64,000 nucleotides of DNA from Agromyces laixinhei (GCF_006337065.1 NZ_CP040872.1:1860001-1924000); one strand, 5' to 3'; shown: positions 7,854 through 18,030, counted from the first letter of the stretch. Translations and numbers: made by a program. Notes: generated by a model from the letters alone, not told the origin.

Positions 7854-8201
7854 TCACGCCCAGCCCAACTCGTGCAGCCGGTCGTCGTCGATGCCGTAGA
7901 AGTGCGCGATCTCGTGCACGAGCGTGACGTGGATCTCGTCACGGAGCTCGTCTTCATCGGCGCACATCGCGAGGAGGGGCTCACGGAAGAGGATGATGCG
8001 GTCGGGCATCTCACCGAGCCCGTAGCGATCGCGCTCGGTCAGTGCAAAGCCCTCGTAGAGGCCGAGCAGGTCGAGCGAGCCGTCTTCAGGTCGATCTTCG
8101 ACGACGAACACGAGGTTCTCGAGTCCGTCGACCATATCGTCGGGCAATTGATCGAGTTCATCGACCACGATCGCCTCGAAGTCTTCGGCATTCAAGTCCA
8201 C
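7854..8201 (-). CDS. Minimal-zincin metallopeptidase family protein
   Basis: This 115-aa protein is a compact zincin-like metallopeptidase of the family often annotated as possibly Zn-dependent. The zinc motif HEIAHFYGID (HExxH) lies near the C terminus, about residue 100, with an acidic region before it. The GTG at 8201 was chosen because GGAG lies a few bases upstream and the longer open frame would run through tRNA-His. The peptidase substrate is unknown. It lies directly downstream of tRNA-His on the same strand. Confidence 0.85.
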   Translation of the reverse strand: MDLNAEDFEAIVVDELDQLPDDMVDGLENLVFVVEDRPEDGSLDLLGLYEGFALTERDRYGLGEMPDRIILFREPLLAMCADEDELRDEIHVTLVHEIAHFYGIDDDRLHELGWA

Positions 8202-8266
8202 GAGCGGCTCCGATCGAGATTGCGACGGACGTGAACGGGAACCCAGCGTGGAGCGGGAAACATACT

Positions 8267-8343
8267 TGGGGTGAGTAACGGGGCTTGAACCCGCGGCCTC
8301 CTGGACCACAACCAGGCGCTCTACCGACTGAGCTATACCCACC
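8267..8343 (-). tRNA. tRNA-His (GTG)
   Basis: On the minus strand the cloverleaf reads GTGGGTA at the 5' acceptor and TACTCAC at the 3' side, preceded by the extra G(-1) at 8343 that pairs with C73. The anticodon GTG sits in the loop of CTGGTTGTGGTCCAG, and the T-arm is CGGGTTCAAGCCCCG. The 3' CCA is encoded (8267-8269). Confidence 0.96.
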
Positions 8344-8385
8344 ATGTGTCGACCGCCGAAGCGATCTGGCAACTCACAGAGCCTA

Positions 8386-9006
8386 CTACACCTTGGAGGC
8401 GAACTCGTTCACCACGGTCGTCGACAGCGACTGGAGCTCGGCCGTGGTGGGGCCGGGCTCGGCGACGAAGACCGCGCGCCGGTAGTAGTGCAGTTCGCGG
8501 ATCGACTCGAGGATGTCGGCGAGGGCGCGATGCCCGCCGTTCTTCTGGGGCGAGTTGAAGTAGGCCCGCGGGAACCAGCGCTTCGCGAGCTCTTTGATCG
8601 ACGAGACGTCGACGCTGCGGTAGTGCAGGTGCGCGTCGAGTCGTGGCATGAACTTCACGAGGAACGCACGGTCGGTGCCGATGGAGTTGCCGGCGAGCGG
8701 TGCCTTCTGTGCTTCGGGGACATGCTGCAACACGTACTCGAGTACCTGGTACTCGGCGTCGGCGACGGTGACGCCGTTGGGGATCTCTTCGATGAGACCC
8801 GACTGCGTGTGCATCGTGCGCACGAACCCGCCCATCGACTCGAGCGCGCTGGCATCGGGCTTGATAACGATGCTGAGCCCAGCATCGACGGGATTGAGGT
8901 CGTAGTCGGTGATGATGACGGCGATCTCGACGAGCTCATCGACCTCGAGGTCGAGTCCGGTCATTTCGCAGTCGATCCAGACCAGACGGTCACTCGATGT
9001 AGGCAT
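8386..9006 (-). CDS. orn: Oligoribonuclease
   Basis: This 206-aa DEDDh 3'-5' exonuclease degrades the last 2-5 nt of RNA, including pGpG from cyclic di-GMP turnover. Motif I is VWIDCEMTGLD near residue 10, with Asp and Glu ligands. Motif II is in the LAGNSIGTDRAFL region near residue 105. Motif III (NGGHRALADILESI, near residue 160) supplies His and Asp. Length is normal. Only a TAGACT hexamer 6 nt before the ATG is visible upstream, so a leaderless mRNA is likely. It is flanked by tRNA-His and tRNA-Arg on the same strand. Confidence 0.97.
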   Translation of the reverse strand: MPTSSDRLVWIDCEMTGLDLEVDELVEIAVIITDYDLNPVDAGLSIVIKPDASALESMGGFVRTMHTQSGLIEEIPNGVTVADAEYQVLEYVLQHVPEAQKAPLAGNSIGTDRAFLVKFMPRLDAHLHYRSVDVSSIKELAKRWFPRAYFNSPQKNGGHRALADILESIRELHYYRRAVFVAEPGPTTAELQSLSTTVVNEFASKV

Positions 9007-9012
9007 GCTGAG

Positions 9013-9018
9013 AGTCTA
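9013..9018 (-). promoter_or_regulatory. Leaderless -10 element of orn
   Basis: On the minus strand TAGACT is followed by CTCAGC and the ATG at 9006. Confidence 0.55.
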
Positions 9019-9048
9019 TCGGGGCACTCCGACATCAGATCGGGACGG

Positions 9049-9121
9049 TGCCCCCGGCAGGAATTGAACCTGCGACCAAGAGATTAGAAGGCTCCTGCTC
9101 TATCCGCTGAGCTACGGGGGC
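9049..9121 (-). tRNA. tRNA-Arg (TCT)
   Basis: On the minus strand the acceptor strands are GCCCCCG and CGGGGGC with discriminator A. The anticodon loop CTTCTAA gives anticodon TCT, reading AGA. The T-arm is GCAGGTTCAATTCCTGC. The anticodon stem ends in a C-T mismatch next to the loop. CCA is not encoded. Confidence 0.93.
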
Positions 9122-9152
9122 GCGGATGCCAGCATACCGAAGTGAGTTCGGA

Positions 9153-10373
9153 TCACCCTTCGACGGGCACGTACGGATCGTCTTCGGGGGTCGGAGTCGG
9201 AGCACCTGATCGGTTCTTGCGGATGGCCAGGGCGATGAGCGGGAACAGCAGCACCGAGAGCATGCCGGCCCCGACCAGGGCGGCAGCCGTACCGCTCGGC
9301 AGATCTCCGTTGTCGACGCCGATCGCCGTGACGGCGACGATGATGGGCAGTCCGGTGGCGCCGAACAGCGCGGTCGCCACGAGATCGCGCCGACTCGACT
9401 CCGCGGGAGCGGCAAGGAGTGAGGGCAGGCCGCGGACGAGCAGCATCAGCACGAGGAAGATCGGCAACAGCACCGCAGTGCGCACGTCGCCGAAGAGCGC
9501 CGCGAGGTCGAAGGTCAACCCGGTGTAGATGAAGAACACGGGCACGAGGAACCCGTAGCCGACCGCTTCGAGTTTCGTCTCGACGATCTCCGCGTCGTGT
9601 TCGGGTGCGCCCGACAGCAGGAGTCGGTAGAGCACGCCGGCGGTGAACGCCCCGAGCAGCATGTCGAGGTCGAGCACGATGCTGAGGGCCACGAGGGCGA
9701 GCAGCATGAAGATGACGAGTCTCACCGCGAACTGCCCGCTCGTGTGCAGCGTCGAGGTGATGATCCGGTGCAGGCGCTTGCCGACCCCCTTCGCGGCGAG
9801 CCAGATGGCGACGCCCGTGACGACGGCGAAGGAGAGGAGCACGGCCGCCGCGAGCACCGGACTGCGACCGCTCAGGAAGAGCGAGATCGCGAGCAACGGC
9901 CCGAACTCGCCGACCGCTCCGAGCGCGATGACGGCGATGCCGAACGGGGTGCGGAGGTCGCCCGAGTCCCGCAGGACCGGCATGATCGTGCCGAGCGCCG
10001 TCGAGGTCAGCGCGATGCCGATGAAGGCGGCCGCCGGCAGGTCGACGGCGATGACCGCGGCGATGCCGATGCCGGCCGCGAGCGAGATGATCCAGCCGAT
10101 CGCCGCCCGGCTCAGCGGCCGCCCGCGGATGGCGCGGAAGTCGATCTCGTTGCCGGCGAGGAAGAAGAGCATCGCCAGGCCGAATTCCGACAGCAGGGTC
10201 ACGAAGTCGTCTGGGACGACCCAGCCGAGCACCGCGGGCCCGAGGAGGAGGCCGAGCGCGATCTCGAACACGACGAGGGGGATGACCAGCCAACGGCCGA
10301 TCGCGCGCACGAGCAGCGGTGCGGCGACGGCGATCGCCGGTACGAGCACCATGGTTCCGATCGAGATATCCAT
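9153..10373 (-). CDS. Cation:proton antiporter (CPA2/Kef-like membrane domain)
   Basis: This 406-aa polytopic protein has about 12 hydrophobic segments and the Na+/H+-exchanger fold. The FFLAGNEIDFRAIRGRPL stretch near residue 75 is typical of CPA2 antiporters. It would exchange protons for Na+ or K+ at the membrane. No C-terminal TrkA-N domain is present; the protein ends in a short polar tail. The ATG at 10373 was chosen over a GTG at 10382 because GGAG lies 8 nt before it. It is transcribed alone, towards tRNA-Arg. Confidence 0.88.
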   Translation of the reverse strand: MDISIGTMVLVPAIAVAAPLLVRAIGRWLVIPLVVFEIALGLLLGPAVLGWVVPDDFVTLLSEFGLAMLFFLAGNEIDFRAIRGRPLSRAAIGWIISLAAGIGIAAVIAVDLPAAAFIGIALTSTALGTIMPVLRDSGDLRTPFGIAVIALGAVGEFGPLLAISLFLSGRSPVLAAAVLLSFAVVTGVAIWLAAKGVGKRLHRIITSTLHTSGQFAVRLVIFMLLALVALSIVLDLDMLLGAFTAGVLYRLLLSGAPEHDAEIVETKLEAVGYGFLVPVFFIYTGLTFDLAALFGDVRTAVLLPIFLVLMLLVRGLPSLLAAPAESSRRDLVATALFGATGLPIIVAVTAIGVDNGDLPSGTAAALVGAGMLSVLLFPLIALAIRKNRSGAPTPTPEDDPYVPVEG

Positions 10374-10488
10374 GGGCGTCACTCCGTTCCGGGCACGACG
10401 GTGCCTGTCGCGATGCTAGCGGAGGCCTGCATCGACGGTGCAGCGATGCGGCGGGGCATCCGTTCGCATGCCGGAAACACGTCGGCGG

Positions 10489-10494
10489 TATCGT
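10489..10494 (+). promoter_or_regulatory. Leaderless -10 element of nadE
   Basis: TATCGT ends 6 nt before the ATG at 10501. Confidence 0.5.
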
Positions 10495-10500
10495 CGTGGC

Positions 10501-11322
10501 ATGCGAGAGCTGCAGTCGCGAATCATCGCCGAACTCAATGTCGTTCCGGTCATCGACCCCGCGGAGCAGGTGCGCGCGCGCATCGACTTCCTGAAGTCGT
10601 ACCTGCTCGCGACGGGAGCAGAAGGACTCGTGCTCGGCATCAGCGGGGGCCAGGACTCCACGCTCGCCGGCCGGTTGTGCCGGATCGCCGTTGCCGAACT
10701 CGGTGCCGAAGGGGTCTCGGCCCGCTTCGTCGCGGTTCGACTCCCGTACGGCGTGCAGCGCGACGAGGACGACGCTCAGCTGGCGCTGACCTTCATCGAA
10801 CCGCAGGAGACGATCGTCTTCGACATCAAGGGCGCAGTCGACGGACTCACCGCAGACTTCGCGGCCGCCGCCGACGCGCCCCTCAGCGACTTCGGCAAGG
10901 GCAACGTGAAGGCGCGCATGCGGATGGTGGCGCAGTACGCGGTCGCGGGCGAGGGCGCGCTACTCGTCGTGGGCACCGATCACGCCGCAGAGGCCGTCAC
11001 CGGCTTCTTCACCAAGCACGGCGACGGGGGAGCTGATGTGCTGCCGCTCTCGGGGCTCACGAAACGTCAGGGTCGTGCGCTGCTCGAGCATCTGGGAGCC
11101 CCGGAGCGGCTCGTCGTCAAGGTGCCGACAGCGGATCTGCTCGACGCGGATCCCGGCCAGCCCGACGAGGCGAACCTCGGCCTCAGTTACCGCGACCTCG
11201 ACGCCTATCTCGAGGGGGAGCAGATCGACGATGACGTCGCCGAGCGCATCGAAGCTCGGTTCCTGCAGACTCGGCACAAGCGGAGCGTGCCGGTGTCGAT
11301 GTTCGACGATTGGTGGCGCTGA
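10501..11322 (+). CDS. nadE: NH3-dependent NAD(+) synthetase
   Basis: This 273-aa enzyme amidates nicotinic acid adenine dinucleotide to NAD using ammonia and ATP. The PP-loop SGGQDST (about residue 45) and the [13 protein letters not shown] and [20 protein letters not shown] segments are clear. No N-terminal nitrilase-type glutaminase domain is present, so it is the ammonia-using form, with a length close to E. coli NadE. The ATG at 10501 was preferred over an in-frame ATG 63 bases upstream because it is the usual family start and follows a leaderless-type hexamer. Confidence 0.97.
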   Translation: MRELQSRIIAELNVVPVIDPAEQVRARIDFLKSYLLATGAEGLVLGISGGQDSTLAGRLCRIAVAELGAEGVSARFVAVRLPYGVQRDEDDAQLALTFIEPQETIVFDIKGAVDGLTADFAAAADAPLSDFGKGNVKARMRMVAQYAVAGEGALLVVGTDHAAEAVTGFFTKHGDGGADVLPLSGLTKRQGRALLEHLGAPERLVVKVPTADLLDADPGQPDEANLGLSYRDLDAYLEGEQIDDDVAERIEARFLQTRHKRSVPVSMFDDWWR

Positions 11323-11325
11323 GCG

Positions 11326-11988
11326 TCAGCGCAGGCGGTCGCTCGTCGGTGTCGGCGCGGTGTTCGCGGTGACCACGGGGTCGGTGACCTCGACGGAGTC
11401 ATCTGCGATGGTGGCGCCGGCCTGGTAGCGCTGCCGGTGCTGCTCGGCGACCCAGTTGTCTTGCTGATCGACGGCGACCTGCTCGGGATCCTGACGCTGT
11501 GAGCGCCAGCGTTCGAGGTCGTTCAGGAACTGACGGCGGGCGCGCCCCGGGTGGCGCTGCCACTCGAGGAGGCGATCGCGGAACTCCACGACGGCGGGGT
11601 CGAGCTGGTACCCGAAGGTCGCCGACGCCCGCTTGAGCTCGTGGAGCTGGTGGGCGGCCCAGTTCGCCGCGGCATCCGAGCCGCGGATGGGGAGCAGCCG
11701 CACGATGATGTCGGCCTGACCGACGGCACGGTCGGCGAGCACCTGCTCCTGCGGCGTCAGCGAGTTCCACACCGACGCCTCAGTCGCGGCATCGACGAGG
11801 GTGGCGATCGCTGCGGCTTTCGCCTCACGGTCACGCTGCGCGACGAGACGCTTGATGGCGAGATTGGCGATCCACACGGCGAGAAGCCCGGCGGCGATCA
11901 CCGCGAAGAACAACACGACGGCGGAGAAGACCGCAGGCTGTGCCTCGTTCGAACCGAGCCAGGAGATGAGATCGTTCCACCACTGCAT
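11326..11988 (-). CDS. Single-pass membrane protein of unknown function
   Basis: This 220-aa protein is not recognised. A hydrophobic segment at about residues 17-42 anchors it. It is followed by a long charged, probably helical cytoplasmic region rich in Ala, Arg and Gln (about 45-185) and a polar Thr/Pro tail. It converges on nadE, ending 3 bases from its stop. The start codon follows TAATCT-GCGGCC, a leaderless-type arrangement. Confidence 0.75.
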   Translation of the reverse strand: MQWWNDLISWLGSNEAQPAVFSAVVLFFAVIAAGLLAVWIANLAIKRLVAQRDREAKAAAIATLVDAATEASVWNSLTPQEQVLADRAVGQADIIVRLLPIRGSDAAANWAAHQLHELKRASATFGYQLDPAVVEFRDRLLEWQRHPGRARRQFLNDLERWRSQRQDPEQVAVDQQDNWVAEQHRQRYQAGATIADDSVEVTDPVVTANTAPTPTSDRLR

Positions 11989-11994
11989 GGCCGC

Positions 11995-12000
11995 AGATTA
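11995..12000 (-). promoter_or_regulatory. Leaderless -10 element of the 11326-11988 gene
   Basis: On the minus strand TAATCT is followed by GCGGCC and the ATG at 11988. Confidence 0.5.
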
Positions 12001-12088
12001 CCGCGCGGTCGAGCATCGGCTGCCGAACGCCGACGGCGTGCCCGAATTCACCCTGCGTGACCTCGGCGGCGCCCGTCGGCGCCGGATC

Positions 12089-12346
12089 TCACCGGAACAC
12101 CTCGGCGGCGTCGCGCGACGACCAGAACTCGCCGAGCTCGATCGAGCGGCTGCCGCCCGCGACGAGTCGTCTCGCTCCGAATCGCGACTCGACGCCCACG
12201 CCGCGTTGCTCGATGTGCCCGAGCACCGCGCCTTGCGGGCGGGTGACCCGCCACAGGCCCGGAGCAGCGGGCGAGATCTGGAGGCCGGGCACGTCGACGG
12301 GGAATGGTTCGCGCCTGCGCGCGCCCGTCATGATGGTCGCGGACAT
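12089..12346 (-). CDS. Small conserved-looking hypothetical protein
   Basis: This 85-aa protein is not recognised. Its core, ISPAAPGLWRVTRPQGAVLG and the following HIEQRGVGVESRF, suggests a small antiparallel beta domain. It ends with a helical GEFWSSRDAAEVFR piece. A strong GAGAGGAGC site lies 6 nt before the ATG, which supports the gene being real. A GC-rich hairpin (about 12066-12085) follows its stop and may end transcription. Confidence 0.65.
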   Translation of the reverse strand: MSATIMTGARRREPFPVDVPGLQISPAAPGLWRVTRPQGAVLGHIEQRGVGVESRFGARRLVAGGSRSIELGEFWSSRDAAEVFR

Positions 12347-12460
12347 GTCGCTCCTCTCGTGTGCAGCCGGCCCTGCGGTGTGTCACGAGAGTACGGCGGG
12401 CCACCGACATCCGCTCAGCACTCGAACAGTCGACGCCGCGACGTTCGGCGCGCGCCGAAC

Positions 12461-13468
12461 TCAGCCGAGCACGGTGCCGTGCGCGGCGAACGGCTCGATG
12501 CCGGCGACCTCGTCATCGGTCAGCGGCGCGGCGTCGAGCGCGGCGATGTTCTGCTCGAGTTGAGCGACGCTCGAGGCGCCGATGAGCGCGCTCGCGACCA
12601 GCGGCTGGCGCAGCACCCACGTGAGGGCGAGCTGTGCGAGCGTCTGCCCGCGTTCGCGCGCGAGGGCGTCGAGCGCCCGGGCACGCTCGAGGTATTCGCC
12701 GCTGATTCGGTCGGGGGAGAGGAAACGGCTCGTCGCAGCCCGTGAATCTGCGGGAACGTCGTCGCCCAGGTACCGGTCGGTGAGCAGGCCCTGCGCGAGC
12801 GGCGAGAAGACGATGCTCGCCGCGCCGACCTCCTCGAGCGCTGGGAACAGCCCGTCTTCGATGTGCCGGTCGAACATCGAGTACCGGGGCTGGTGGATGA
12901 GGAGCGGTACGCCCTCGGCTGCGAGCGCGGCGGCGGCGGCCCGAGTCTGGTCGGGGTCGTAGTTCGAGATGCCGACGTAGAGCGCCTTGCCCTGGCGCAC
13001 AGCCGATGCGAGCGCGCCCATCGTCTCTTCGATGGGTGTCTCAGGGTCGGGCCGGTGGGAGTAGAAGATGTCGACGTAGTCGAGGCCGAGGCGCGCGAGG
13101 CTCTGGTCGAGCGAGGCGAGCAGGTACTTGCGCGAGCCGAAGTCGCCGTATGGACCGGGCCACATGTCGTACCCGGCCTTCGACGAGATGATCAGCTCGT
13201 CGCGGTACCGCATGAGGTCGTCGGCGAGGATGCGGCCGAAGTTCACCTCGGCGCTGCCGGGCGGCGGGCCGTAGTTGTTCGCGAGGTCGAAGTGCGTGAC
13301 GCCGAGGTCGAAGGCGCGGCGAACGATCGCGCGCTGCGTGTCGTAGGAGCGCTCGTGCCCGAAGTTGTGCCAGAGCCCGAGCGAGAGCGCCGGGAGTTTG
13401 AGGCCGCTGCGGCCCACCCGGTTGTAGCGCATGCGGTCATAGCGTTCGGGGCGGGCGACATGGCTCAT
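12461..13468 (-). CDS. Aldo/keto reductase, YghZ/Gpr (L-glyceraldehyde-3-phosphate reductase) type
   Basis: This 335-aa TIM-barrel oxidoreductase carries the AKR signatures FDLANNYGPPPGSAE (catalytic Asp and Tyr), a catalytic Lys in ISSKAGYDMW and the HRPDPETPIEET segment. The GPYGDFGSRKYLLAS insert is typical of the YghZ/AKR14 subgroup. NADPH-dependent reduction of small aldehydes such as L-glyceraldehyde 3-phosphate or methylglyoxal is expected; the physiological substrate is not shown. The start codon follows TAGAGT by 6 nt. Confidence 0.92.
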   Translation of the reverse strand: MSHVARPERYDRMRYNRVGRSGLKLPALSLGLWHNFGHERSYDTQRAIVRRAFDLGVTHFDLANNYGPPPGSAEVNFGRILADDLMRYRDELIISSKAGYDMWPGPYGDFGSRKYLLASLDQSLARLGLDYVDIFYSHRPDPETPIEETMGALASAVRQGKALYVGISNYDPDQTRAAAAALAAEGVPLLIHQPRYSMFDRHIEDGLFPALEEVGAASIVFSPLAQGLLTDRYLGDDVPADSRAATSRFLSPDRISGEYLERARALDALARERGQTLAQLALTWVLRQPLVASALIGASSVAQLEQNIAALDAAPLTDDEVAGIEPFAAHGTVLG

Positions 13469-13474
13469 GCTGCA

Positions 13475-13480
13475 ACTCTA
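13475..13480 (-). promoter_or_regulatory. Leaderless -10 element of the aldo/keto reductase gene
   Basis: On the minus strand TAGAGT is followed by TGCAGC and the ATG at 13468. Confidence 0.5.
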
Positions 13481-13581
13481 GGTCGCTCGACTCCTCCTCC
13501 ACATTCGAGGCGTCGGCCGACTTCTGCACGGCTTCGTCTGCAACGAGCGGATGTCTCGGGGCGCCCGCGATGCTGATCGGA

Positions 13582-13631
13582 ACGCGGCTCCGGGGTGACG
13601 ATCCGGCACGAGCGCCATCCCGGAGCCGCGT
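13582..13631 (+). promoter_or_regulatory. Long hairpin in the leader of the ssb-like gene
   Basis: A perfect 13-bp stem (acgcggctccggg at 13582-13594, complement at 13619-13631) encloses a 24-nt loop. It lies between divergent genes, 41 bases upstream of the ssb-like start. It could be a protein-binding dyad or an RNA hairpin in the 5' leader. The rest of the 204-base gap shows nothing else clear. Confidence 0.5.
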
Positions 13632-13672
13632 GCCGTCGACTCGCGGCGGCATTCGATCAAGGAGTGCAGCAC

Positions 13673-14227
13673 ATGACCGACAACATCACCGTGACGGGTG
13701 TCGTGGGAACCGATCCCAAGCACCACGTCACCAACGGAGGACTCGCCATCACGTCGTTCCGACTCGCTTCGACGCGGCGCGTGTTCGATCGCGAGAAGGG
13801 TACGTGGGAAGACGGCGAGACCAATTGGTACACGATCTCGTCGTTCCGCCAGCTCGCGGTCAACGCGAGCCTCTCGATCCGCAAGGGCGAGCGCCTCATG
13901 GTCAGGGGGCGGCTCCGGCTGCGGGCGTGGGAGACGGGTGAGCGGTCGGGCACGGCCGTCGAGATCGAGGCCGATTCCATCGGGCATGACCTCGCCTGGT
14001 GCGTCAGCACCTACTCGAAGGTGAGATCCACACGTGCGGCGGATGGCACGGCGGCGGAGTCGTCGCCCGGCGAGCCGGCCGACGGGCTCGAGTCGACGGC
14101 GGAAGGCGCCGACCCGGCGACGGTCGACGGCTCCTCCCCGTGGGCGACAGCCGATGTCGTCGTCGAGGCCGCCGGCGACGAAGACGATCTCGAGGTTCCC
14201 GAACTCGAAGCGTCGTTCGCCCGCTGA
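13673..14227 (+). CDS. Single-stranded DNA-binding protein paralogue without acidic tip
   Basis: This 184-aa protein has an N-terminal SSB OB-fold (residues 1-115; starts MTDNITVTGVVGTDPKHHVT, with WYTISSFRQLAVNASLSIRKG in the core). A Ser/Asp/Ala-rich low-complexity tail follows. The canonical C-terminal DDDIPF-like tip that recruits repair proteins is absent; the protein ends LEVPELEASFAR. It is therefore probably a second SSB, like the tailless SsbB-type proteins of actinobacteria, rather than the replicative one, which normally sits near rpsF/rpsR. The start has an aaggag site 9 nt upstream. Confidence 0.88.
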   Translation: MTDNITVTGVVGTDPKHHVTNGGLAITSFRLASTRRVFDREKGTWEDGETNWYTISSFRQLAVNASLSIRKGERLMVRGRLRLRAWETGERSGTAVEIEADSIGHDLAWCVSTYSKVRSTRAADGTAAESSPGEPADGLESTAEGADPATVDGSSPWATADVVVEAAGDEDDLEVPELEASFAR

Positions 14228-14332
14228 CCGAGCATGATGTCCCGCGGCTCGACCCTGCTCGGCCCGAGCCAAGTTCGACGGTGTACCGCCTAGACTCGGC
14301 TCGGGCGGTCGGCACCGCCGGTGAGGGGAACG

Positions 14333-14821
14333 ATGAGACGGCGGTTCGGCACTGTCGCGACCCTGGCAATCGCCGGGGTCGCGATCCTCGTGGGCCTGAC
14401 GGCGTGCACCGTCGACGATCCGCAACCGACGGCGCCCGCGACCAGTCGGCCGACCCCGGCCGACCTCGGCACACCCGTTGCGACAGCACCCGAGTTCCAT
14501 CCCGAACTCTCCGCGACCGAGAACCTGCCCTACTTCGACTGGGTGAACGCCGGCGTGATCGCCGCGAACGCCGCGGCCGGGGGGCGGGACTTCATCGACG
14601 CGCTCGTCGCTGCCGGGTTCGACAAGGCGCAGATGCAGGTCACCGCCGACGCAACGACGATCGGCGATCCGGCCGACTCGATGCAGTTCTCAGTCGTCTT
14701 CCAGGGCGAGTGCCTCGTCGGCCAGTACGGTCCGAAGTCCGACGGGTATCACGGGGCGGTGCGACCGCTGCTCGGCACCGGCACCTGTCTCGTCGGGCAG
14801 ACCCGCACCATAGACTGGTAG
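14333..14821 (+). CDS. Putative lipoprotein
   Basis: This 162-aa protein has a typical lipoprotein signal. MRRRFG is followed by a hydrophobic stretch and the lipobox LTAC, with Cys near residue 25 and then a Thr/Pro-rich linker. The mature domain (about 60-162) is small, with two Cys residues (GECLVG and GTCLVG) that could form a disulfide. No function is assigned. The ATG at 14333 was chosen because gtgagggg lies 4-5 nt before it; an in-frame GTG at 14321 would overlap that site. It ends 5 bases before ettA. Confidence 0.75.
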   Translation: MRRRFGTVATLAIAGVAILVGLTACTVDDPQPTAPATSRPTPADLGTPVATAPEFHPELSATENLPYFDWVNAGVIAANAAAGGRDFIDALVAAGFDKAQMQVTADATTIGDPADSMQFSVVFQGECLVGQYGPKSDGYHGAVRPLLGTGTCLVGQTRTIDW

Positions 14822-14826
14822 GCGAC

Positions 14827-16509
<1,683 letters not shown>

Positions 16510-16510
16510 C

Positions 16511-16987
16511 ATGCGCCTGCACGTGCCCACTCCGCTGCGGTGGAGCGACCTCGACGCATACGGGCACGTCAACAACGCCCGCATGTTGAGCCTGCTCGAA
16601 GAGGCTCGAATCCAGGCGTTCTGGGTCAGTGACGACACCTCCGAACACGCGGTCGGTGCGTCGACCGCGGTGCTCGACGCCACGCCCGGCGCGACCACGA
16701 ACACGCTGATCGCACGCCAGGAGGTCGAGTACCTCGCACCGATCCCGTATCAGCGTCAACCGGTCGACATCGAGCTCTGGATCGGCCACATGGGCGGTGC
16801 GAGCCTCGACGTCTGCTACGAGGTCTTCTCGCCGGCCGGGGTGGCCCCCCGGGTGCTGTACACGCGCGCGGTCACCACGGTCGTGCTCGTCGATTCGGCG
16901 ACCGAGCGGCCGCGTCGCATCGTCGAGGCGGAGCGCGCAGCATGGGAGCCCTACCTCGGCGACCCGATCACGTTCCGCCGGCGCTGA
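16511..16987 (+). CDS. Acyl-CoA thioesterase, 4HBT/YbgC-like hotdog protein
   Basis: This 158-aa single hotdog-fold protein has the 4HBT signature RWSDLDAYGHVNNARMLSLL, whose Asp and following residues form the active site. It is predicted to hydrolyse acyl-CoA thioesters; chain length is unknown. It is separated from ettA by a single base and so is almost certainly co-transcribed with it. It converges on the DUF2231 gene. Confidence 0.88.
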   Translation: MRLHVPTPLRWSDLDAYGHVNNARMLSLLEEARIQAFWVSDDTSEHAVGASTAVLDATPGATTNTLIARQEVEYLAPIPYQRQPVDIELWIGHMGGASLDVCYEVFSPAGVAPRVLYTRAVTTVVLVDSATERPRRIVEAERAAWEPYLGDPITFRRR

Positions 16988-17008
16988 GACCGGTGCCGCG
17001 GCGCTTGC

Positions 17009-17539
17009 TCAGCCATCGAGCGGCTCATCGCTGAACGAGCCCTCCCAGACGGCGCGACTGCCCGCCTCGGCGATCTGCACGAGCGTCCAGGTCGAGCCCG
17101 CGGCGACCGCGAGGGCCGCGACCGTGAGCACACTGCCGACGGCGATGCGGATGCCGCGGCTCGGCGTGCGTTCGGCGCCGGCCCCCGCGGCAGCCCCGCG
17201 TCGCAGAGCGCTGCGCTCGACGAGCGCCCACGCGCCCACCAGCACCGCCAGCACGAGCAGTGCGACGAGCCACGGCACGATGTCTTCACCCTGTGCGGTG
17301 TGCACCTCGATGAGCGGTGCCGGCGGCACGCGCGCTTCGAGCCACTTGCCGGCCTCGATCGTGACGAGTCCGAGCGGAAGGAGGAGGGCCGCGCCGATCA
17401 CGGCCGACAGCCAGAGCACGCGGCGGGCGGCCGGCCACGCAGCGATCACGACGAGGAGGAGGCCGAGCAGCGGCGTCAGCACCACGACGGCGTGCACGAG
17501 CAGCACATGCAGAGGCAGCCCCGCGAAGGTGTAGTCCAC
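17009..17539 (-). CDS. DUF2231-family membrane protein
   Basis: This 176-aa protein has four hydrophobic segments (about residues 10-35, 38-62, 88-108 and 130-155). The N-terminal FAGLPLHVLLVHAVVVLTPL segment, with its membrane His residues, is typical of DUF2231, a family often linked to haem or redox proteins. It starts two bases after the Rieske gene's stop, so the two probably work together in membrane redox chemistry. That partnership is inferred from position only. Confidence 0.85.
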   Translation of the reverse strand: MDYTFAGLPLHVLLVHAVVVLTPLLGLLLVVIAAWPAARRVLWLSAVIGAALLLPLGLVTIEAGKWLEARVPPAPLIEVHTAQGEDIVPWLVALLVLAVLVGAWALVERSALRRGAAAGAGAERTPSRGIRIAVGSVLTVAALAVAAGSTWTLVQIAEAGSRAVWEGSFSDEPLDG

Positions 17540-17541
17540 GA

Positions 17542-18030
17542 TCAGGATGCGGCGACGATGCGATCGCCGGAGATGGCGACCGCGATGGGTGGCAGCGGGT
17601 CGATGGCGGGCCCCTGCACGACGTCACCCGTCGCGGCATCGTACATCGACCCGTGGCAGGGGCAGTGGAACTCTGCTCCGGCGGCGGCCACGACGCACTG
17701 CTGGTGCGTGCAGATCGCACTGAACGCGACGACGTGGCCCGCCGTCGGTTGCGCGATGAGCGCGGGCTGCCCGTGGATCGTGGCGTCGATGCTGCCGCCG
17801 ACGGGAACGTCGGCGACCGCCGCGATGTCGCCGCCGAGCGCGGGCGCGTCGGGAGCGGTGCTCGGTCCGGTCGTCTCGGTCGGCGGAGCCTTGACTTCGC
17901 TCGGAGGCGTGGTGCCGGCCGAGCCGCTCGGGGCCGGGGAGTCTGCTGCGCAGCCGGCCAGTGCCAGTGCACCGCCGATGGCACCGGCGGAACCGATGGT
18001 GAGGATGGTGCGTCTCGTGGGATCGCTCAT
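17542..18030 (-). CDS. Rieske [2Fe-2S] lipoprotein with Tat-like signal
   Basis: This 162-aa protein begins with a twin-Arg signal (R6-R7, TILTIGSAGAIGG) that runs into a lipobox LAGC with Cys27. It is thus likely folded with its cluster, Tat-exported and lipid-anchored. After a Pro/Ser/Thr linker comes a Rieske domain with CTHQQC and CPCHGS, giving the two Cys and two His ligands. It is much shorter than cytochrome bc1 Rieske subunits, so it is not QcrA. A gaaggag site precedes the ATG. It is coupled with the DUF2231 gene. Confidence 0.92.
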   Translation of the reverse strand: MSDPTRRTILTIGSAGAIGGALALAGCAADSPAPSGSAGTTPPSEVKAPPTETTGPSTAPDAPALGGDIAAVADVPVGGSIDATIHGQPALIAQPTAGHVVAFSAICTHQQCVVAAAGAEFHCPCHGSMYDAATGDVVQGPAIDPLPPIAVAISGDRIVAAS

